Origin: Streptomyces sp. WAC05374
GTDB lineage: Bacteria > Actinomycetota > Actinomycetes > Streptomycetales > Streptomycetaceae
Direction: 5' to 3'
Assembly: GCF_004353505.1 (NCBI RefSeq)
Contig: NZ_SMNQ01000002.1
Location: forward strand, 310,001 to 374,000
DNA: 64,000 nt
Shown: piece by piece, positions 8,800 to 19,875 of the stretch
How the letters are laid out: each line of letters opens with the position of its first letter
Numbering within the stretch: the first letter of the stretch is position 1
Translations under genes and position numbers: made by a program
The notes under the pieces: model-generated
The model's database searches: none
What the model saw: only the letters and a program-made list of their open reading frames with translations
What the model was told of the DNA's origin: nothing

Positions 8800-9737
8800 G
8801 CGCTCTCCGCGGCGATCCTGTCCAGGGCGTTCTGGAGGTCGTCGGGGTAGGTGCTCGAGAACTCGACCCACCGGCCGTCCGCCGGGTGCTCGAAGCCGAG
8901 GCGCACCGCGTGCAGCCACTGCCGGGTCAGCCCGAGCCGCTTCGCCATGGTCGGGTCGGCGCCGTAGGTCATGTCGCCGGCGCACGGGTGGCGGTGGGCC
9001 GACATGTGGACGCGGATCTGGTGCGTGCGGCCGGTCTCCAGCTTGATGTCGAGCAGGGAGGCGGCGCGGTAGGCCTCGATCAGGTCGTAGTGGGTCACCG
9101 ACGGCTTGCCGTCGGCGGTGACGGCCCACTTGTAGTCGTGGTTCGGGTGACGCCCGATGGGCGCGTCGATCGTCCCGCTCAGCGGGTCGGGGTGCCCCTG
9201 CACGAGCGCGTGGTAGCGCTTGTCGACCGTGCGGTCCCGGAACTGCGCCTTGAGCAGCGTGTACGCCCGCTCCGACTTGGCCACGACCATGAGCCCGGAC
9301 GTGCCGACGTCGAGGCGGTGCACGATGCCCTGCCGCTCGGCGGCGCCGGACGTCGAGATGCGGTACCCGGCCGCCGCGAGGCCGCCGATGACGGTCGTCC
9401 CCGTCCAGCCGGGGCTGGGGTGCGCGGCCACGCCGACCGGCTTCACGATCACGACGATGTCGTCGTCGTCGTGCACGATCTCCATGCCCTCGACGGGCTC
9501 GGCGACGATCTGCACGGGCACGGGCGCCCCGGGCATCTCGACCTCGAGCCACGCGCCACCGCTGACCCGCTCGGACTTGCCCACGGCGGCGCCGTCGACG
9601 AGCACCTTCCCGGCGGCGGCCAGCTCGGCCGCCTTGGTCCGGGAAAACCCGAACATACGGGCGATTGCGGCGTCGACACGCTCGCCTTCGAGGCCATCGG
9701 GAACGGGCAGCGTACGGATCTCGGGAATCGTGCTCAC
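8796..9737 (-). CDS. rluD: Ribosomal large-subunit pseudouridine synthase, RluD/RluC family
   Basis: A 313-aa enzyme that isomerises specific uridines of 23S rRNA to pseudouridine. An N-terminal S4 RNA-binding domain (about 15-70) precedes the synthase domain, whose catalytic Asp is D143 in the [15 protein letters not shown] motif; [12 protein letters not shown] and GDMTYG are further family motifs. The GTG start ([10 protein letters not shown]) is chosen because it directly precedes the S4 domain and lies just after lspA. Which 23S position it modifies is inferred only from similarity to RluD. Confidence 0.9.
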   Translation of the reverse strand: MSTIPEIRTLPVPDGLEGERVDAAIARMFGFSRTKAAELAAAGKVLVDGAAVGKSERVSGGAWLEVEMPGAPVPVQIVAEPVEGMEIVHDDDDIVVIVKPVGVAAHPSPGWTGTTVIGGLAAAGYRISTSGAAERQGIVHRLDVGTSGLMVVAKSERAYTLLKAQFRDRTVDKRYHALVQGHPDPLSGTIDAPIGRHPNHDYKWAVTADGKPSVTHYDLIEAYRAASLLDIKLETGRTHQIRVHMSAHRHPCAGDMTYGADPTMAKRLGLTRQWLHAVRLGFEHPADGRWVEFSSTYPDDLQNALDRIAAESA

Positions 9738-9754
9738 CCGTCGAGTATGCCTTG

Positions 9755-10315
9755 TCAGTCCTTGTGGACGGTCCCGTCCGGGTCCAGCCCCTTGAACGAC
9801 AGGATCACAATGAGGATCCCGCCACACACGATCGCCGAGTCCGCCAGGTTGAACACGGCGAAGTGCGCGGGCGCGATGAAGTCGACGACCGCGCCCTCGA
9901 AGACGCCCGGCGAGCGGAAGATCCGGTCGGTGAGATTGCCGAGCGCACCACCGAGCAGCAGGCCCAGCGCGATGGCCCAGGGCAGGCTGTAGAGCTTGCG
10001 CGCCAGCCGGATGATCACCACGATCACCACCGCCGCGATGAGCGTGAAGATCACGGTGAACGCCTCGCCGATGCCGAAGGCGGCGCCGGGGTTGCGCACC
10101 GCCACGAACCTCAGGAGGTCGCCGACGACCTGGATCGGCTCGTGGTGCTCCAGCTTGGCCACCACGAGCATCTTGCTGCCGAGATCCAGCAGGTAGGCCA
10201 CCAGGGCGACGACGAGCAGCGCGACGACGCGGCGCCTGCCCCTCGGCTGCTCGGCGGGGGCCGCAGCCTCGCCGTCCGCGTCCGGCGTACCGATGATGCG
10301 CTCCGCCTCTGCCAC
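9755..10315 (-). CDS. lspA: Lipoprotein signal peptidase (signal peptidase II)
   Basis: A 186-aa membrane aspartic protease that removes signal peptides from prolipoproteins after lipid attachment. Four membrane helices are visible (about 29-47, 84-103, 112-126, 152-172). The catalytic Asp residues are D130 (GNLTD) and D159 (FNLAD), and the RNPGAAFG motif is present. A hydrophilic N-terminal extension of about 27 residues precedes helix 1. The GTG start has GAGGGA 5 nt upstream; TAGGTT further upstream could be a -10. It heads the lspA-rluD-GNAT-antiporter unit. Confidence 0.94.
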   Translation of the reverse strand: MAEAERIIGTPDADGEAAAPAEQPRGRRRVVALLVVALVAYLLDLGSKMLVVAKLEHHEPIQVVGDLLRFVAVRNPGAAFGIGEAFTVIFTLIAAVVIVVIIRLARKLYSLPWAIALGLLLGGALGNLTDRIFRSPGVFEGAVVDFIAPAHFAVFNLADSAIVCGGILIVILSFKGLDPDGTVHKD

Positions 10316-10383
10316 GTGTGTCCCTCAACCTAGGTGCCTACTGTGCACGAGGGTACGGCACACACGTACGGACGCGGCCCCCC

Positions 10384-12177
10384 TCAGCCGCGCCGTTCCT
10401 GCTTCTGCTTGTCCTCCACGCACAGGGTGGCGCGGGGGAAGGCCTGCATGCGCGCCTTGCCGATGGGCTTGCCGCACACCTCGCACAGGCCGTACGTGCC
10501 CGCGTCGAGCCGTTGCAGGGCGTGCTCGGTCTGCTCCAGGGTGGCCCGGGCGTTGGCGGCGAGCGCCATCTCGTGCTCGCGCGTGATGTTCTTGGTGCCC
10601 GTGTCGGCCTCGTCGTGCCCGGCACCGTCCCCGGAGTCCCGCATCAGCCCGGACAGGGCCTCCTCCGAGGCGGTGATCTCCGCCTGGAGGCGGATCACCT
10701 CGCCCTCCAGCTCGGCCCGCGCCTCCGCGACCTCCTCGGCGCTCCAGGGCTCCTCGCCGGGCCGTACAGCCAGCTCCTCCGGTGCCGTCCCGGCGACGCC
10801 CCGGGCGGGGGGTACGGCCGAGGCGGCCGGCGCCGTGGTCACATCCGCGGTCTTCTTCGCTGCCACTGTCCTGGCTCCTGTCTGTTCCGCGGCCTCGGCC
10901 GCCCCCTCGGCCGCGGCTGCGGCCTGTTCCGCGGCCTTCCCGGCCACGCGCTTCCTACCCACCCCACGCCCACCTCCAGCCCCACCCCGAGCACGCGCAC
11001 CCTCCGGTGCGCCCGCCCCGCCCGGCGCACCGGCGTCGTGCTGGGCCGGCGCCCCCTGCTGGGCGGCCGGCTTCTTGGCGGACGCGGGCTTCTTGGAGGA
11101 CGCCTGCTTGTCGGCGGACGTTGCCTTCTTGGCGGACGCCCGCTTCTGGGAGGCCGCCGTGTGGTCGGCGGGGGCCTTCTTGTCGGACGCCGTGTGGTCG
11201 GCGGGTGCGCTGCCGGCGGACGCCGTGTGGTCGGCGGGTGCGCTGCCGGCGGACGCGGTCTCTTTGACGGCCGTGCTGCCGGCGGGCGCCTGGGGGGTGG
11301 ATGCCGTCTTCTTGGCTGACGCCTTGCCGGCGGACGTGGTCGTCGACGACACCACCGTGGTGGACGCCCGCTTCCTGACGGACGTTTTCTTGGCGGGCGC
11401 CTCCGTGGAGGACGCCGACTGCTTGGACGCCCGCTTCCCTGCGGCCACCTTCTTGGTAGGCCCCTCCGTGGCGGACGCCTCCGTGGCGGACGCCCGCTTC
11501 CTGGTGGACGTCTTCTTGGCGGACGCCTCAGGCTTGCCGGGCGCCTCGGCAGGGGGCGCCTTCATGGTGGACGCGGTCTTCGTGGCGGGCTCCTTCTTGC
11601 CGGACGCCGTCTTCTTCGCCGACGCCTTCTTGCGGAACGTCTCCGTCGACGCCGCCTCCGTGCCGGACGTCCGCTTCTTGGCGGACGCCCTGGTGGCGGG
11701 GGTCTCGGAGCCCTCGTCCGGGGCGGTGGCGTCCTTGGCGGCTGCCTTCTTGGCCGTCGTCTTCCTAGCGGAGGCCCTCGTGGCGGACGCGCCCGCCTGC
11801 CGGCCGCCGTCCTCCTTGGTGGCCGTTTTCCGGGCCGCGGCCGTCGCCTTCTTCGCGGGCGCCCCGCCGCGCGCGTGCCCGGGGCCCGCGCGCTCGGACG
11901 CCGCGCGGGCCGGCCGCGCCGCCGCCTCCGCCGCTTCGGCCGTCTCGGCGCGCTTCACCGACCGGTCCGCCCGCTTCGCCGCCGTGGTCCCGCCCCGTAC
12001 CGGTTCACCCGCCGTCGTCTTCGTGACCGTCTTGCGGGCCCGGGCCGGCTCCGTCCGGCGCCCCGCCGACCCCGCCGACGCCGTGCTCTTCTTCCCCGTC
12101 GTGTCCTTGGCCGCCGCGCCCGTGGCGGTGGATCTCGCTGACGCCGTCTTCTTCGCGGCGGTCTTCTTCGCCACCAT
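10384..12177 (-). CDS. DksA/TraR-type zinc-finger protein with a very long Lys/Ala/Ser/Thr-rich N-terminal region
   Basis: A 597-aa protein. The last 120 residues form a DksA/TraR-like module: a coiled-coil segment (EEVAEARAELEGEVIRLQAEI...ATLEQTEHALQRL) and a zinc finger starting CEVCGKPIGKARMQAFP. The second half of the finger reads LCVEDKQ, with Asp at the position of the usual fourth Cys. The first 470 residues are low complexity, dominated by Ala, Lys, Ser and Thr with recurring ASAKK-type units, like histone-H1 or AlgP tails, and likely bind nucleic acid. DksA-type proteins act in the RNA-polymerase secondary channel; that role here is inferred. Family members are usually a few hundred residues or less. 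Confidence 0.85.
   Translation of the reverse strand: MVAKKTAAKKTASARSTATGAAAKDTTGKKSTASAGSAGRRTEPARARKTVTKTTAGEPVRGGTTAAKRADRSVKRAETAEAAEAAARPARAASERAGPGHARGGAPAKKATAAARKTATKEDGGRQAGASATRASARKTTAKKAAAKDATAPDEGSETPATRASAKKRTSGTEAASTETFRKKASAKKTASGKKEPATKTASTMKAPPAEAPGKPEASAKKTSTRKRASATEASATEGPTKKVAAGKRASKQSASSTEAPAKKTSVRKRASTTVVSSTTTSAGKASAKKTASTPQAPAGSTAVKETASAGSAPADHTASAGSAPADHTASDKKAPADHTAASQKRASAKKATSADKQASSKKPASAKKPAAQQGAPAQHDAGAPGGAGAPEGARARGGAGGGRGVGRKRVAGKAAEQAAAAAEGAAEAAEQTGARTVAAKKTADVTTAPAASAVPPARGVAGTAPEELAVRPGEEPWSAEEVAEARAELEGEVIRLQAEITASEEALSGLMRDSGDGAGHDEADTGTKNITREHEMALAANARATLEQTEHALQRLDAGTYGLCEVCGKPIGKARMQAFPRATLCVEDKQKQERRG
11188..11253. repeat. Perfect 33-bp tandem duplication inside the DksA-like gene
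   Basis: The 33-bp unit starting cgccgtgtggtcggcgggtg is present twice without a mismatch (11188-11220 and 11221-11253). It keeps the frame and encodes an 11-residue block, giving the repeated protein motif SAGSAPADHTA. A diverged partial copy lies just upstream near 11153. This looks like recent slippage expansion of the low-complexity region. Confidence 0.9.
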
Positions 12178-12189
12178 CTCGCGGCCCCT

Positions 12190-12254
12190 TCACATATTGT
12201 GATCTTGCTCGCGAATCGTGCTGGGACGATAAATCGACTCAAGCCCCGCGGCAA
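12190..12254 (-). promoter_or_regulatory. Candidate promoter and 13-bp palindrome upstream of the DksA-like gene
   Basis: On the minus strand TTGCCG (12254-12249), a 17-nt spacer and TATCGT (12231-12226) form a plausible promoter about 50 nt before the ATG. Between it and the AAGGGG ribosome site lies TCACA-TAT-TGTGA (12190-12202), a perfect palindrome in unusually AT-rich sequence. The inverted order of its half-sites makes it unlike a CRP site. The stretch 12260-12460 between this and the ileS promoter shows nothing else I can name. Confidence 0.4.
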
Positions 12255-12461
12255 CGGGGCACGCCGCCGGTCCTGGCGCCCCATGCCGGCGGCCAGGTCG
12301 GCCTGCATCCGTTGTGCCCAGCTCCCCGCCCGGTAATCCGCCCCGCACACCCGCCCCGCACCCGCACCCAGCCCGCCGGGCCCCGTGTGGCCATTCGGGT
12401 CACTTCCGCCCCCGCCACCCGCATGCGCGAAAACCGGTCGGCCGCTGTCCGTCCGGGCCCT

Positions 12462-12467
12462 TACACT
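12462..12467 (+). promoter_or_regulatory. Candidate -10 of the ileS T-box transcript
   Basis: TACACT matches the TANNNT -10 pattern and would place the transcription start near 12474, just before the first conserved T-box leader sequence. No clear -35 is visible. Confidence 0.45.
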
Positions 12468-12473
12468 GGGCGC

Positions 12474-12759
12474 AGCGAAAGGCTTGGATGGGGACGAGTA
12501 GCGTCGTACGCAGCCATGAGCGACCCGGGGACGGTGAGAGCCCGGGGGCGAGCCCGATGTGAAGCATCACCCCGGAGCCGCCGGAAGAACGCCCGCGGGA
12601 GACCGCACGGGTCAGTAGAACCGGCGTCGCGACCCCAATGAGGGGGCTCAGGGCGCCCACGAGGCGGCCGGGGCCAAGGAGGGTGGTACCGCGGGAGCCG
12701 CGCAGCGCTGGCGCTCTCGTCCCTCCGACGGAACGAGGAACAGTCCGCCGGAGGATTCG
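12474..12759 (+). promoter_or_regulatory. Translational T-box riboswitch of ileS
   Basis: A leader of about 285 nt that senses uncharged tRNA-Ile. The T-box sequence TGGTACCGCGG is at 12684-12694. A candidate specifier AUC lies in GAAGCAUCAC (12566-12568). Two exclusive structures can be read. The antisequestrator pairs ggaggg (12678-12683) with ccctcc (12721-12726) around the T-box bulge. The sequestrator pairs cctccgacgg (12722-12731) with ccgccggagg (12745-12754), masking the Shine-Dalgarno ggagga (12750-12755) before the ATG. This is the translation-level arrangement known for actinobacterial ileS; no terminator T-run is present. Confidence 0.92.
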
Positions 12760-15891
<3,132 letters not shown>

Positions 15892-15896
15892 CCCCG

Positions 15897-15939
15897 CGCG
15901 AAAGGGCCCGGCCACGTGTGGTGGCCGGGCCCTTTCGCG
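15897..15939 (+). terminator. Terminator of ileS
   Basis: Perfect 19-bp arms (15897-15915 and 15921-15939, left arm cgcgaaagggcccggccac) with a 5-nt loop, beginning 6 nt after the ileS stop. Confidence 0.88.
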
Positions 15940-16023
15940 TCGCCCCGCGCCCCCGGGGGAAGTGCCACAGGCCGAGGCCACGCCCGGGGCCGGGGCCACA
16001 CGCACGGGCCGGCCACGCAAAGA

Positions 16024-16061
16024 GCCGGGGCCCGGGACGTGTGCACGTCCCGGGCCCCGGC
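16024..16061 (-). terminator. Terminator of divIVA
   Basis: Near-perfect palindrome with 18-bp arms (16024-16041 and 16044-16061, left arm gccggggcccgggacgtg) placed 51 nt past the divIVA stop on the minus strand. Together with the ileS hairpin it insulates the two convergent genes. Confidence 0.8.
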
Positions 16062-16111
16062 CCGACTGCCTGCCGACCTGTGGCTACGCGATCAGCGCGC
16101 AGCCGGCCGCC

Positions 16112-17185
16112 TCAGTTGTCGTCCTCGTCGATGAGGAAGCCACGCATCGGCGACGGCGCCTGCTGCATCGGCTGCGGCGCCTGCGGCCGCACCGGTGCCA
16201 TCGGCTGCGTCATCGCGGGCGACATCTGCTGCTGGCCGCCGTAGGACGGGCCACCGCCCATCGACGGGCCGCCGCCCATGGTCTGGTTGCCACCGTAGGA
16301 CGGGGCGCTCGCACCGGCCGACGCCATCGACGGGGACGGCGGCAGCGAGGCGGTCGCCGGGGTCCGCGGCGGGGCCAGCGAGTCGTCCGCCTGGGTCTCG
16401 AGCTGGCGGAGCTGGCTCTCCAGGTAGGACTTCAGGCGCGTACGGTACTCGCGCTCGAAGCCCCGCAGGTCCTCGACCTTGCGCTCCAGCGTGGCGCGGG
16501 CGGACTCCAGGGAGCCCATCGCGACGCGGTGCTTCTCCTGGGCGTCCCGCTCCAGGGCGTCGGCCTTGGCGCGGGCGTCGCGCTCCAGGCCCTCGGCGCG
16601 CGAGCGGGCCTCGCCGACGATCTTGTTGGCCTCGGACCGGGCCTCCGCGATCGCCTGGTCGGCGGTCTGCTGGGCGAGGGAGAGAACGCGGGCCGCGCTG
16701 TCGCCGCCGGGGCCCTGACCGGGCTGCGGCATCTGCGGGCCGTGACCGCCCATGGGGCCGCCCATCGGACCGCCCATGGGGCCGCCCTGCATCGGGCCGG
16801 GGCCCATCGGGCCGCCCTGCGGGCCACCGTGGCTGGGACCGGCCGGCAGCTGAGGCGCTCCACCCGGCAGTTGGGGCGGGCCCATCTGCGGAGGCTGCTG
16901 CTGGACCGGCGGACCCGATATCCCGGCGGGCACGGGAGCGCCCGGACCGACCGGTCGGTCCTGCGGCTCCGGCGGCTTGCGCATACCCTGCTGCTGCTGG
17001 TTCTGCGCGGCCGCGCGCGTGGCGGCGGCCAGCTTGGCGCGCAGGTCCTCGTTCTCGCGGAGCAGGCGCGTCAGTTCGGCTTCGACCTCGTCGAGGAAGG
17101 CATCGACCTCGTCCTCGTCATAGCCTTCTCGGAGGCGGACGGTCGTGAACTGCTTGTTCCGCACGTCCTCGGGGGTCAGCGGCAT
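16112..17185 (-). CDS. divIVA: Polarity and tip-growth protein DivIVA
   Basis: A 357-aa coiled-coil scaffold that binds curved membrane at hyphal tips and recruits the polar growth machinery. The N-terminal membrane-targeting domain is [13 protein letters not shown]...[18 protein letters not shown] (1-45), followed by a short coiled coil. A Gly/Pro/Met/Gln-rich linker (about 75-195) precedes a second long coiled coil rich in Ala/Arg/Glu (about 200-290), and the tail is Gly/Met/Pro-rich. The long internal low-complexity linker is characteristic of Streptomyces DivIVA. GGTGAAGGAAAG precedes the ATG. It is the last gene of the dcw run, with its own terminator. Confidence 0.95.
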   Translation of the reverse strand: MPLTPEDVRNKQFTTVRLREGYDEDEVDAFLDEVEAELTRLLRENEDLRAKLAAATRAAAQNQQQQGMRKPPEPQDRPVGPGAPVPAGISGPPVQQQPPQMGPPQLPGGAPQLPAGPSHGGPQGGPMGPGPMQGGPMGGPMGGPMGGHGPQMPQPGQGPGGDSAARVLSLAQQTADQAIAEARSEANKIVGEARSRAEGLERDARAKADALERDAQEKHRVAMGSLESARATLERKVEDLRGFEREYRTRLKSYLESQLRQLETQADDSLAPPRTPATASLPPSPSMASAGASAPSYGGNQTMGGGPSMGGGPSYGGQQQMSPAMTQPMAPVRPQAPQPMQQAPSPMRGFLIDEDDN

Positions 17186-17241
17186 CTTTCCTTCACCTCT
17201 ACGTAGTCGTCGGCAGTCGGCAGGACCGGATCGCTACACCC

Positions 17242-17538
17242 TCACACCCTCATCATGAAGCTGTTCACGATGGAGATCAGGATGTAGACGATGATCATCA
17301 GAACGAAGAAGGACAGGTCGAGTGCCACGCCCCCGAGACGCAGCGGCGGGATGAACCGCCGCAGAAGCTTCAGTGGTGGATCGGTGACAGTGTAGGTGGC
17401 CTCAAGAACGACCACCATCGCCTTCCCGGGTTGCCATGAACGAGCGAACTGGAAGACGTAGTCCATGACCAGCCGGAAGATCAGGACGACAAGGAAGCAC
17501 ATCAGAGCGATGTAGATCACTTGTAGTGCCACGCTCAT
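17242..17538 (-). CDS. YggT family membrane protein
   Basis: A 98-aa protein with two hydrophobic segments (about 2-25 and 70-95) flanking a short conserved loop containing TDPPLKLLRRFIPPLRLGG, the YggT signature. YggT-like genes sit between sepF and divIVA in many Gram-positive bacteria and are thought to act in division or envelope organisation. The ATG giving MSVALQVIY is chosen; a longer open frame upstream lacks family similarity and runs through a small hairpin (17572-17589). Confidence 0.9.
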   Translation of the reverse strand: MSVALQVIYIALMCFLVVLIFRLVMDYVFQFARSWQPGKAMVVVLEATYTVTDPPLKLLRRFIPPLRLGGVALDLSFFVLMIIVYILISIVNSFMMRV

Positions 17539-17608
17539 CCCGTGCTTCCCTCTCCCCTTGATCCCATGTCCACCGGCCTCCCGGCCGGTCGTTCCCGGTG
17601 TCGCGCTC

Positions 17609-18235
17609 TCAGCTCTGGTTGAAGAATCCGCCCTCTGCGATGCGGGCCTTGTCCTCCGCCGTGACATCGACGTTAGCAGGCGACAACAGGAACACCTTCT
17701 GCGTCACTCTCTCAATGCTGCCATGCAGCCCGAAGACGAGACCGGCGGCAAAGTCGACAAGTCGCTTCGCGTCCGTGTCATCCATCTCGGTGAGGTTCAT
17801 GATCACAGGCGTGCCCTCGCGGAAGTGTTCCCCGATGGTACGGGCCTCGTTGTACGTCCGCGGGTGCAATGTGGTGATGCGGTAGGGCTCCCGCTCGGAC
17901 ACGACCTTGGGCATGATCACCGGTGCGTTCTTCTCCAGGCTCGGGCGTTCAGGTGTGATGGATGCCACGGGGGCGATTCGCGCCGGACGTCCGCTTTCAG
18001 CGGGAAGCGGAACGGGGTCGCGCTGCACAGGCGGCTGCTGGACGACCCGGACCGGCTCCTCCCGCTCCGCCTGGTGCGAAGACTGGTGCGGGGGCTGGTG
18101 GCGCCGTCGGTCGCGCTCGGGCTCCGGCTCCAGTTCGGGTTCGAAGTCGTCATCGGGGTCGAAGCCCCGGCCGTCGTACCCATCGTCCTCCACGAGGCCG
18201 AGGTAGACCGCCATCTTGCGCATCGCGCCGGCCAT
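17609..18235 (-). CDS. sepF: Cell division protein SepF
   Basis: A 208-aa cytoplasmic protein that links FtsZ filaments to the membrane. The N-terminus [14 protein letters not shown] is an amphipathic membrane-binding helix. An acidic and Pro/Gln-rich linker (about 20-105) follows, then the SepF core domain (about 110-200) with [23 protein letters not shown] and [25 protein letters not shown] precedes the ATG; an in-frame ATG four codons later is possible. Streptomyces carries several SepF-like genes, and this is the dcw-linked copy. Confidence 0.94.
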   Translation of the reverse strand: MAGAMRKMAVYLGLVEDDGYDGRGFDPDDDFEPELEPEPERDRRRHQPPHQSSHQAEREEPVRVVQQPPVQRDPVPLPAESGRPARIAPVASITPERPSLEKNAPVIMPKVVSEREPYRITTLHPRTYNEARTIGEHFREGTPVIMNLTEMDDTDAKRLVDFAAGLVFGLHGSIERVTQKVFLLSPANVDVTAEDKARIAEGGFFNQS

Positions 18236-18257
18236 TCTCTGAGTCCTCCGCTCTGTG

Positions 18258-18311
18258 GTGGATCGCCCTCATCACTCATGGGCACAGCGTCACCAAGTGC
18301 CCGCGATCCAC
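18258..18311 (-). promoter_or_regulatory. Nested stem in the sepF upstream region
   Basis: The outer arms gtggatcgc (18258-18266) and gcgatccac (18303-18311) enclose inner arms gggcac (18280-18285) and gtgccc (18297-18302), leaving a one-sided bulge of about 13 nt. The structure begins 23 nt before the sepF ATG and lies in the 142-nt gap after yggS. It could be an RNA leader element or a processing site. Confidence 0.35.
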
Positions 18312-18377
18312 AAGGCCTGTCCGCTGTTCGGCGGAAATGACCATATTTTCTGCTGTGGTCCGACTTGCTTCGCGACG

Positions 18378-19097
18378 TTACCCGAGCCGAGGTCGGACTC
18401 CGAGCACCGCCGTACCGATGCGTACATGTGTCGCTCCGGCCGCCACCGCGTCCTCGAGGTCCGCGCTCATCCCCGCCGACACCATGTTCGCAGCCGGATG
18501 GGACACGCGCAGGCGGGATGCGAATTCCATCAGCCGATCGAATGCGGCCCGTTGGCGGCCCGCGTACGGCCCGGCCAGCGGCGCCACCGTCATGAGTCCG
18601 TCCAGCCGGAGCCCCGGCGCGCCGGCGACCGCGTCCGCCAACTCCTCGATGCCGTCCGGCGCGACACCCCCGCGCTCACCGCGCTCGCCGGACTCCGCGT
18701 CGAGCGCCACCTGGATCAGGCACCCCAGCTCGCGCCCGGCGCGCCCGGCGGCGCCGGACAGTGCGCCGACGAGCTTCAGCCGGTCAACCGACTGCACCTC
18801 ATGGGCATAACTCGCGACAGACCGGACCTTATTGGTCTGAAGCTGGCCGACGAAGTGCCACGTCAGGTCGAGGTCCGCGCACGCGGCAGCCTTGGGGGCC
18901 GCGTCCTGGTCACGGTTCTCGGCGACATGGCGGACCCCCAGCTCGTGGAGCAGCCGTACGTCGCTCGCGGGGTACGTCTTGGTGACCACGATGAGGGTCA
19001 CGTCCTCGCGTCGGCGCCCGGCTGCCGCGCACGCGGCAGAGATACGTTCCTCCACTCGCGCGAGGTTCTCGGCGAGTTGAGCCTTGCGGTCCGTCAT
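18378..19097 (-). CDS. yggS: Pyridoxal-5'-phosphate homeostasis protein, YggS/PLPBP family
   Basis: A 239-aa PLP-binding single-domain TIM-barrel protein that buffers PLP and influences amino-acid and keto-acid pools; it has no known catalytic reaction. The PLP lysine is in VTLIVVTKTYPASD, and HFVGQLQTNK, VALDAESGERG and GMSADLEDAVAAGATHVRIG are family motifs. The ATG at 19097 is chosen because GGAGGA lies just upstream; an upstream in-frame ATG lacks a ribosome site and overlaps pgeF. It is conserved next to sepF in Gram-positive dcw clusters. Confidence 0.92.
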   Translation of the reverse strand: MTDRKAQLAENLARVEERISAACAAAGRRREDVTLIVVTKTYPASDVRLLHELGVRHVAENRDQDAAPKAAACADLDLTWHFVGQLQTNKVRSVASYAHEVQSVDRLKLVGALSGAAGRAGRELGCLIQVALDAESGERGERGGVAPDGIEELADAVAGAPGLRLDGLMTVAPLAGPYAGRQRAAFDRLMEFASRLRVSHPAANMVSAGMSADLEDAVAAGATHVRIGTAVLGVRPRLG

Positions 19098-19101
19098 TTG
19101 C

Positions 19102-19866
19102 TTATCCTCCCCCAGCCGTCGGCCGGGTGGTGCCCCCATCAAGCCAGACATATCCGGCGAGTCGTCCCGTCGTGCGGTCGCGGCGGTACGAGTAGTGGTC
19201 GCGCGATTCGAGCGTGCAGACCTTCGACGCGAGCCGGTCGCGCACCCCCAGCGCGCGGAGCTGCGCGTGCACCCCGGCGGTCACATCCACCGCCGGTGTG
19301 CCCCAACTCGTCTCGGCGTGCGCCTCCGGCACGACGGCGGCGACCTCGTCCCGCATGGCCGCGGGGACTTCGTAGCAGCGTCCGCACACGGCCGGGCCGG
19401 TGCGGGCGGTGATCCGGGACGGTTCGGCGCCGAGCGCGACCATCGCCTCGACGGCGGCCGGCACGACACCGGCGACCATCCCGGGGCGGCCGGCGTGCGC
19501 CGCGCCCACCACGCCCGCGACCGGGTCGGCCAGCAGGACGGGCGTGCAGTCGGCGGTCAGCACCGCGAGCGCGAGCCCGCGCCGGGCGGTGACCACCGCG
19601 TCCACCGCCGGGACGTCCTCTTCCGCGGGCCAGGGTCCGTCGACCACGGCCACGTCGCGGCCGTGGACCTGGTTCATCCACACGACCCGCCGCGGGTCGA
19701 GCCCCAGCGCTTCGGCGGCGAGCCGGCGGTTCGTCGTCACGGAACCGGGGTCGTCGCCGACCGCGCCACCGAGGTTGAGCTCTTCGTACGGAACGGCGCT
19801 CACCCCGCCCCACCGGTCGGTGAAGGCGAAGTGCGCGCCGCTCACTGAGTCGTGCTGCCCTATCAC
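19102..19866 (-). CDS. pgeF: Peptidoglycan editing factor PgeF (YlmD/YfiH, LACC1-like)
   Basis: A 254-aa metal-dependent enzyme of the multicopper-like YfiH family. The metal ligands are visible in MNQVHG, LTADCTPVLLADP and AAHAGRPGMVAGVV, with CGRCYEVP beyond. E. coli PgeF hydrolyses mis-incorporated L-Ser-D-Glu dipeptide in UDP-MurNAc peptides, while other homologues act as purine nucleoside phosphorylases; which applies here is unknown. The GTG start lies 9 nt after the ftsZ stop; a second GTG at codon 8 (19845) is possible. The stop is 4 nt before yggS. Confidence 0.9.
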   Translation of the reverse strand: MIGQHDSVSGAHFAFTDRWGGVSAVPYEELNLGGAVGDDPGSVTTNRRLAAEALGLDPRRVVWMNQVHGRDVAVVDGPWPAEEDVPAVDAVVTARRGLALAVLTADCTPVLLADPVAGVVGAAHAGRPGMVAGVVPAAVEAMVALGAEPSRITARTGPAVCGRCYEVPAAMRDEVAAVVPEAHAETSWGTPAVDVTAGVHAQLRALGVRDRLASKVCTLESRDHYSYRRDRTTGRLAGYVWLDGGTTRPTAGGG

Positions 19867-19875
19867 GTCACACGG

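Noticed and set aside
12190..12202. TCACA-TAT-TGTGA as a CRP site
   Set aside because: CRP half-sites are TGTGA then TCACA with a 6-bp spacer; here the order is reversed and the spacer is 3 bp, so it is only noted as a palindrome.
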